NCBI RefSeq assembly: GCF_902497775.2
Contig: NZ_OZ024668.1
Location: 4,262,326 to 4,326,325, forward strand
Length of the DNA: 64,000 nt
Source: Pseudomonas fluorescens
Lineage (GTDB): Bacteria; Pseudomonadota; Gammaproteobacteria; Pseudomonadales; Pseudomonadaceae
Direction of reading: 5' to 3'
Positions within the stretch are counted from its first letter, which is position 1, and each line of letters opens with the position of its first letter. Of this stretch, positions 59,189 through 64,000 are shown piece after piece. Both the position numbers and the translations under genes were made by a program. A model generated the notes under the pieces. The model worked only from the letters and a program-made list of their open reading frames with translations, searched no databases and had not been told where the DNA came from.

Positions 59189-60115
59189 ATGAAATCGATA
59201 CCTGCAAAGCAGATCCTGCTGGCTTTCGCACTGACATCCCCCTTTGCCAGCATGGCCATGGCCGACATCGGCCCGCACACCGCGGCGGCCATGCAGGCTG
59301 CGTACGAGGACACCCGCCCGGATTGCGACGGCGAGGCTGCATATGCCTGTTCCGGCATCATGTTGCGGGTAACCACGCCATCGGACCACTATTACACTTG
59401 GAACAACAGCCCCAAGGCCGTGGAAAAGCGCGGCGTATCGTTCTCCTACCTTCGCGCGGATGCACCGATCAGCGCACTGGCCGAAAGCGCCCGCAGCGGG
59501 TACACCCTGGCCCCTACCAAGCGCAGGCCTGCTGGCACCATGAAATACAATCCGATATGCGCCTACCCCACTGACGGTGACAGCTGGGAGCGCGACAAGG
59601 GCGGTTGCGGTAACAACAAGCGCACACCGCAGGTAAAAGAGAACCTTTGCAACAAGCTCGGAATACACACCGCTGAGCAATGGATCAGCCACTACCGAGC
59701 GTCTTCCGATCCGGAAGTGATCGACCGCTGGGCCGGCAATCCCGATTACCGTTATACGGCGCAATGCGCGTTCGACATTCGTGAAAATACGGGTGCTCAG
59801 GGGGCACAGAATTTCTATCAGGCGTTACGCGTAATGCAATTGATGGAGGACCGGCCGTTTGCCTGGAACGAGATCATGGTCCTGACATGGGATGAGGCAC
59901 GCTTCAAGGAACTGCCCATCCAGTCTTTCTTCTACATCGAGGGCACCTACGGTGGCCTGGAAGATGCCCAACGCGTACAGCGCGACTGGCACCGGACAAC
60001 GGACAAGTTTGTCCCGGTAATTCAGATCAGCCTGCCTTTGGACGAGCAGCCGGCACGATTCCTCTTCAACCCCGGGGACCAGGTAATCAGGGCTGATCAG
60101 GTGCGCCCGGCCTGA
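59189..60115 (+). CDS. Secreted halovibrin (HvnA)-like protein
   Basis: A 308-residue protein with a signal peptide (MKSIPAKQILLAFALTSPFAS, cleavage near AMA-DIG). The sequence carries the halovibrin pattern I remember from HvnA of Vibrio and pseudomonads: AYEDTRPDC near residue 39, ACSGIMLR, YYTWNNSP and GVSFSYLRAD. Six mature Cys suggest disulfides, as in exported proteins. Halovibrins are described as secreted ADP-ribosyltransferase/NAD-glycohydrolase-like enzymes, but I cannot see a confirmed catalytic triad here. It lies in a less conserved patch between the GIY-YIG gene and an NTF2-like gene, and overlaps the latter by 19 bases tail to tail. Confidence 0.75.
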   Translation: MKSIPAKQILLAFALTSPFASMAMADIGPHTAAAMQAAYEDTRPDCDGEAAYACSGIMLRVTTPSDHYYTWNNSPKAVEKRGVSFSYLRADAPISALAESARSGYTLAPTKRRPAGTMKYNPICAYPTDGDSWERDKGGCGNNKRTPQVKENLCNKLGIHTAEQWISHYRASSDPEVIDRWAGNPDYRYTAQCAFDIRENTGAQGAQNFYQALRVMQLMEDRPFAWNEIMVLTWDEARFKELPIQSFFYIEGTYGGLEDAQRVQRDWHRTTDKFVPVIQISLPLDEQPARFLFNPGDQVIRADQVRPA

Positions 60116-60570
60116 AACGCCCGCAGGCCCTTCTGCGCCTGGGCGCGCACCTTGCCCTGCACCAGTGGTGACCAGCCCAGTAACCACCCTGTGGTGCCCA
60201 ATGCCTGACGCGACCAGCGCCACAGGTCGAAGCTGTCATGGTGCTCGCAGATCTTGCCATCCCGAAACACGAAACGTGCCTGGATGTCGTTGACCACAGT
60301 GCGGCCTGTCTGGCTGAACAGGTAGTGGGCGACCCAGTGGGCGCTGGCGCTGCGCTCATCGGCTCGCACGCTGTCGAAGGTCAGGGAAAAATCCTTGGCA
60401 CGGGTGGTGAGCATGCGCCACATGTCACCCGCGTCTTTGCCGCGCAGAGTGCCGAAGGCCGGGTCGCTGAAGACGATATCGTCGCTGTAGCAAGCAACCA
60501 TGGCTTCGCCGTCCAGGCGCTGGAACGCCTGGTAGAAGCGGGTGATCAAGGCAGTGTTGGCGTCGCTCAT
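60097..60570 (-). CDS. NTF2-like (SnoaL-like) domain protein
   Basis: A 157-residue soluble protein with the SnoaL/NTF2 cone-fold pattern ALITRFYQAFQRLDGEAMVACYSDDIVFSDPAFG and HYLFSQTGRTVVNDIQARFVFRDGKICEHHDSFDLWRW. Members include small isomerases, hydrolases and binding proteins; no substrate can be named here. Confidence 0.9.
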   Translation of the reverse strand: MSDANTALITRFYQAFQRLDGEAMVACYSDDIVFSDPAFGTLRGKDAGDMWRMLTTRAKDFSLTFDSVRADERSASAHWVAHYLFSQTGRTVVNDIQARFVFRDGKICEHHDSFDLWRWSRQALGTTGWLLGWSPLVQGKVRAQAQKGLRAFQAGRT

Positions 60571-60660
60571 GAGGCAGGTCCGGTTCCATTGGAGTAGACC
60601 TGCACGATAGTCCGCGGAAGTGGCAAAAAGCTATGGGCATTTGCCCGGCGAATGTCAGGG

Positions 60661-61944
60661 TCAAACCCGCTCGCTGAGCACTTGCACATGCAAGTTGCGC
60701 CCGGCCTTGAGGCCAAAGCCGATGGCGCCGACACCGAGTACGGCAAAGATCCAGCCCACCGCATTCCAGCCGCCGGTCAGATCATGCACCAGGCCGACGG
60801 CGAACGGCCCCATCGAGGCCAAGGTATAACCAATGCCCTGCGCCATGCTCGACAGGTTCGCCGCGACGTGGGCGTCCTTGGAGCGCAGCACGATCAGGGT
60901 CAATGCCAGGGCGAAGGTACCGCCCTGCCCCAGGCCAAGCACAATGGCCCAGCCCCAGAGGCCTTCCAGCGGTGCATACAGGCAGCCGAACAACCCAGCC
61001 AGGGCCATGAGCATGACCACCACGATGGCCAGGCGCTGGTCCTTGCCACGGGTCGCCAGCCACGGCGCGCTGAGCGAGCTGATCAACTGCACGATCACCG
61101 AGCCGGACAGCACCAGGCCCGCCTGGGTCGGGCTCAAGCCGCGACCGATGAGGATCGACGGCAGCCAGCCGAAGACGATATAGGCCAGTGACGACTGCAG
61201 GCCCATGTACAGGGTTACCTGCCAGGCCAGCGGGTCACGCAACAGGCCACGCACGCGGTACGCCACGTGGTGGGCACCATGACCGTGACGGGCCTGGGGC
61301 AGCCAGATCAGCGCGGCCAGCAACGCCGGGATCAACCAGAAACCGAGACCCAGCGACCAACTGTCGCCCAGGCGCTCGCTCAAGGGCACTGTGGCGCCGG
61401 CCGCCATCGCCGCGCCCAGGCACAAGGCCATGGTGTAGACACCGGTCAGGGTCCCGGCGTGCTTGGGGAAGTCACGCTTGACGATACCCGGCAACAGTAC
61501 GCCGATCACACCGATGCTGGCCCCGGCCATGATGCTGCCGACGAACACCCCGGTGCTGCCAAAGGCGCTGCGTACGGCAATACCGGCTGCCAGCACCAGG
61601 AGAATGCCAAGGATCACCCGCTCGCTACCAAAACGCCGCGCCAGCACTGGCGCCAGCGGGGCGAACAAGCCCAGGCACAGCACCGGCAAGGTGGTCAGCA
61701 ATCCCGCCTGGGAAGCGGTCAGGTCCAGGCTTTCGGACACCAGACCAAGTAGCGGCGCCATGCTCGACAACGCCGGGCGCAGGTTCAGCGCCACCAGCAC
61801 CAGGCCGAGCAGCAACAGCCAGGGCCGCTTGAGCAACACAGGTTGCTGTTGCACTTGCTCGTCGTCGGCTTCGGCATCGATCAGCAGTTCTTCCAGCTCC
61901 GGCCCGTTGGCCGGTGCCGCAGTTCGGGTAGTGTCATGGCCCAT
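60661..61944 (-). CDS. MFS transporter, CynX/NimT type
   Basis: A 427-residue inner-membrane transporter with about 12 hydrophobic segments after a 40-residue acidic N terminus. LNLRPALSSMAPLLGLV near residue 57 is characteristic of the cyanate permease-like (CynX/NimT) group. The substrate is unknown. It starts 15 bases after the GntR-type regulator gene, which probably controls it. Confidence 0.92.
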   Translation of the reverse strand: MGHDTTRTAAPANGPELEELLIDAEADDEQVQQQPVLLKRPWLLLLGLVLVALNLRPALSSMAPLLGLVSESLDLTASQAGLLTTLPVLCLGLFAPLAPVLARRFGSERVILGILLVLAAGIAVRSAFGSTGVFVGSIMAGASIGVIGVLLPGIVKRDFPKHAGTLTGVYTMALCLGAAMAAGATVPLSERLGDSWSLGLGFWLIPALLAALIWLPQARHGHGAHHVAYRVRGLLRDPLAWQVTLYMGLQSSLAYIVFGWLPSILIGRGLSPTQAGLVLSGSVIVQLISSLSAPWLATRGKDQRLAIVVVMLMALAGLFGCLYAPLEGLWGWAIVLGLGQGGTFALALTLIVLRSKDAHVAANLSSMAQGIGYTLASMGPFAVGLVHDLTGGWNAVGWIFAVLGVGAIGFGLKAGRNLHVQVLSERV

Positions 61945-61959
61945 AGCAGTCTCGCAAGG

Positions 61960-62610
61960 TCAGGATTCGTTGATCAGGGTCCGGCTCAGGGCCTTGGCCT
62001 TGTCCGAATCACGTTGTTCGATGGCATCGAGAATCTGCCCGTGCAGGTCGAAGACCAGCTGGCAGCGAGGAGCGTGGGTCAGGTTGTGATGCAAGGTGGC
62101 CGCCACCACCCCGGAAAAGTAGCGATACAACTCGCTCAGGGCCGGGTTGTGCGCGGCATCCACCAGGCGCTGGTGAAACACCAGATCGCAACTGATGTAC
62201 TGCTCCAGATCGCCATGAAAATGCGCGCTACTGTGCTTGAGGGCCTCTCGTAGCCCTTGCAAGTCTTCTTCGGTGCGGCGCAGTGCGGCCAGGCCAATGG
62301 CTTCGGCTTCAAGGATATGGCGGGTTTCCCGCGCCTGCTCCAGGTCACAGCGCGACAGCGCCTGCAACGCCTGCAATGGATCGACGGCGGTACGCAGGTA
62401 GCTGCCATCGCCCTGACGCACTTCGACCAGACCGCTGAAGGCCAGCACGCGCATGGCTTCACGCACGGTGTTGCGGCTGATGCCGAGCTCAGCGGCCAGT
62501 TCCGGTTCGGTGGGCAGGCGCTGGCCCACGGCCCACGCGCCGCTGGCGACGCGCTGGCGTAGTTGGTCGACCGCTTGTTCGACCAGGGAGCGTTTGATCA
62601 ATAACGTCAT
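61960..62610 (-). CDS. FadR-type GntR family regulator
   Basis: A 216-residue regulator from ATG 62610. The N-terminal winged helix-turn-helix (LPTEPELAAELGISRNTVREAMRVLAFSGLVEVRQGDGSYL) and a C-terminal FCD effector domain (with D..FH and H residues for metal or carboxylate binding) are present. It is transcribed with the MFS gene and most likely represses it in the absence of the transported compound. Confidence 0.92.
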   Translation of the reverse strand: MTLLIKRSLVEQAVDQLRQRVASGAWAVGQRLPTEPELAAELGISRNTVREAMRVLAFSGLVEVRQGDGSYLRTAVDPLQALQALSRCDLEQARETRHILEAEAIGLAALRRTEEDLQGLREALKHSSAHFHGDLEQYISCDLVFHQRLVDAAHNPALSELYRYFSGVVAATLHHNLTHAPRCQLVFDLHGQILDAIEQRDSDKAKALSRTLINES

Positions 62611-62659
62611 GACATCCAATCATCGGATGAATTTGCGTGTGAGGTTACCGGTAAAAACA

Positions 62660-62692
62660 ATCGCGGGGCAAGTCGAGTCGTCGCACCGCGAT
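62660..62692. repeat. Single REP-like element between the GntR gene and hisC
   Basis: A 33-base unit of the CAAGTCGAGTCGTCGCACC class, ending in CCGCGAT and able to pair with ATCGCGG at its left. It matches one arm of the REPIN at 42415-42494. Confidence 0.82.
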
Positions 62693-62707
62693 AAGGGCTG
62701 CGCTCTA

Positions 62708-63754
62708 TCAGTTCAATGCATCAAGCAACGCCTGGTTCTGCTCCGGGGTACCGATGGTAATGCGCAGGAACTGCGCGATCCGTGCCTGCTTGAAGTGGCG
62801 CACGATCACCCCCTGCTCACGCAGGCGGGCTGCCAGCTCAGCGGCATCCTGCTGCGGGTGGCGGGCAAAGATGAAGTTGGCCGCCGACGGCAGCACTTCA
62901 AAACCCCGGGCGCTCAGCTCCTTGACCAGCGACTCGCGGCTGTCGATCACTTTGCGGCAGGTTTCGTCGAAGTACGCGCGGTCTGCGAACGCTGCCGCCG
63001 CACCGACGATCGCCACGCGATCGAGCGGGTAGGAGTTGAAGCTGTTCTTGATCCGCTCCAGCGCCTCGATCAGGTCCGGATGGCCCACCGCCAGGCCTAC
63101 CCGCAGGCCGGCCAGCGAACGCGACTTGGACAGGGTCTGGGTCACCAGCAGGTTGTCGTAGCGGTCCACCAGGCTGATGGCGGTCTGGCCGCCAAAGTCG
63201 ATGTAGGCTTCGTCGACCACCACCACCGAATCCGGGTTGGCCTTGAGCAGTTGCTCAATGGCCTCCAGGGCCAGCAGGCAACCGGTCGGCGCGTTGGGGT
63301 TGGGGAAGATGATCCCGCCGTTGGCCTTGCGATAGTCATCGACGCGGATCTGGAATTGCTCATCCAGCGCCACCGCCTCGAACGCAATGCCGTACAGGCC
63401 GCAGTAGACCGGGTAGAAGCTGTAGCTGATGTCCGGGAACAGCAGCGGCGCATCGTGCTGGAACAGGCCATGGAAGATGTGCGCCAGCACTTCATCCGAA
63501 CCGTTGCCCAGGAATACCTGGTTGCCCTGCACACCGTAGTAGTCGGCTACCGCCTGCTTGAGCAGGTCGCTGTTAGGGTCCGGGTACAGGCGCAGGTTGT
63601 CGCTCAGCTCACCGCGCATGGCTTCCAGCGCCTTGGGCGATGGGCCGTACGGGTTCTCGTTGGTGTTGAGCTTGACCAGCTTGGCCAGCTTTGGCTGCTC
63701 ACCCGGCACGTAAGGCACCAGGTCCTTGACGAAAGGGCTCCAGAATTTACTCAT
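62708..63754 (-). CDS. hisC: Histidinol-phosphate aminotransferase
   Basis: A 348-residue PLP enzyme of histidine synthesis. The PLP Lys lies in [16 protein letters not shown] near residue 215, with [15 protein letters not shown] near 30 and FPNPNAPTG near 150. It starts 2 bases after the hisD stop, as in the Pseudomonas hisG-hisD-hisC arrangement. Confidence 0.97.
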   Translation of the reverse strand: MSKFWSPFVKDLVPYVPGEQPKLAKLVKLNTNENPYGPSPKALEAMRGELSDNLRLYPDPNSDLLKQAVADYYGVQGNQVFLGNGSDEVLAHIFHGLFQHDAPLLFPDISYSFYPVYCGLYGIAFEAVALDEQFQIRVDDYRKANGGIIFPNPNAPTGCLLALEAIEQLLKANPDSVVVVDEAYIDFGGQTAISLVDRYDNLLVTQTLSKSRSLAGLRVGLAVGHPDLIEALERIKNSFNSYPLDRVAIVGAAAAFADRAYFDETCRKVIDSRESLVKELSARGFEVLPSAANFIFARHPQQDAAELAARLREQGVIVRHFKQARIAQFLRITIGTPEQNQALLDALN

Positions 63755-63756
63755 GT

Positions 63757-64000
63757 TCAGTTCCCCTTCTTGTCGGCAAGGATGCGGTATTCGGCGCTAC
63801 GGGCGTGGGCGGTCAGCGATTCGCCGCGGGCCAGTACCGAAGCGGTGTGGCCCAGCTCGGAAGCGCCCTGCTCGGAGCAGAAGATGATCGACGAACGCTT
63901 CTGGAAGTCATACACCCCCAGCGGCGACGAGAAGCGCGCGGTACCGGAAGTCGGCAATACGTGGTTGGGACCTGCGCAGTAATCGCCCAGGGCTTCGCTG
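63757..64000 (-). CDS. hisD: Histidinol dehydrogenase, C-terminal part
   Basis: The last 81 residues are visible and the gene continues past the right edge. The sequence [34 protein letters not shown] is the conserved C-terminal block of HisD, including the zinc-site and catalytic His in GPNHVLPT. It oxidises histidinol to histidine. Confidence 0.97.
   Translation of the reverse strand, partial: SEALGDYCAGPNHVLPTSGTARFSSPLGVYDFQKRSSIIFCSEQGASELGHTASVLARGESLTAHARSAEYRILADKKGN

Overview
The window is a piece of a fluorescent-pseudomonad chromosome, most likely from the Pseudomonas putida / entomophila / mosselii side of the genus. The evidence is the GC-rich coding sequence, the Entner-Doudoroff glucose cluster with HexR, GltR and GtsABCD, the arcDABC operon, a GcsR-controlled glycine cleavage operon, hupN, and the typical pseudomonad REP/REPIN elements. 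From memory, the backbone order matches the PP_0967 to PP_1024 stretch of P. putida KT2440, read in reverse. There are no rRNA, tRNA, CRISPR, phage or IS genes that I can support.

Layout. (1) 1-3.7 kb is accessory: two coiled-coil proteins of unknown function, then two tandem genes related to monalysin, the beta-pore-forming insecticidal toxin of P. entomophila. (2) 3.9-20.8 kb is glucose catabolism: eda-pgl-zwf, divergent hexR, an aldose-6-phosphate mutarotase, oprB-gtsD-gtsC-gtsB-gtsA, gtrS-gltR-glk-edd, divergent gap. Candidate HexR operators lie before zwf and between edd and gap. (3) 20.9-26.4 kb is a Fur-controlled haem-uptake locus: ECF sigma factor, FecR-type anti-sigma, TonB-dependent haem-type receptor, haem oxygenase, and a DUF454 membrane protein. 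(4) 26.5-30.1 kb holds a dCache chemoreceptor and a domain-permuted class III CoA-transferase homologue. (5) 30.1-37.3 kb is the arginine deiminase pathway arcDABC with an Anr box, a divergent second arcD-like gene, and a DUF5064 gene. (6) 37.4-45.1 kb holds gcsR and gcvH-gcvP-sdaA-gcvT, with tandem operator-like palindromes and a sigma-54 promoter between gcsR and gcvH. (7) 45.4-50 kb has a cold-shock protein, an RDD membrane protein, a third monalysin-like gene with a divergent orphan gene, and lptG-lptF. (8) 50.2-58.7 kb is housekeeping: pepA, holC, valS, rlmF, hupN, ndpA and a glutaredoxin. (9) 58.7-64 kb holds a GIY-YIG protein, a secreted halovibrin (HvnA)-like protein, an NTF2-like protein, a CynX/NimT transporter with a GntR regulator, then hisC and the end of hisD.

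How it works together. Glucose enters through OprB and the GtsABCD transporter, is phosphorylated by Glk and goes through Zwf-Pgl-Edd-Eda to pyruvate and glyceraldehyde 3-phosphate (Gap). HexR and GtrS/GltR set expression. arcDABC makes ATP from arginine under low oxygen. GcvH/P/T and SdaA break down glycine and serine.

The most interesting content is a set of putative secreted or toxin-like genes placed in otherwise conserved backbone positions: three divergent monalysin-like genes at two sites, an orphan gene divergent from the third, and an HvnA-like protein. All three monalysin-like proteins begin about where mature monalysin begins, so they seem to lack its propeptide. Assignments to monalysin and halovibrin come from remembered sequence motifs and have not been confirmed by a database search.
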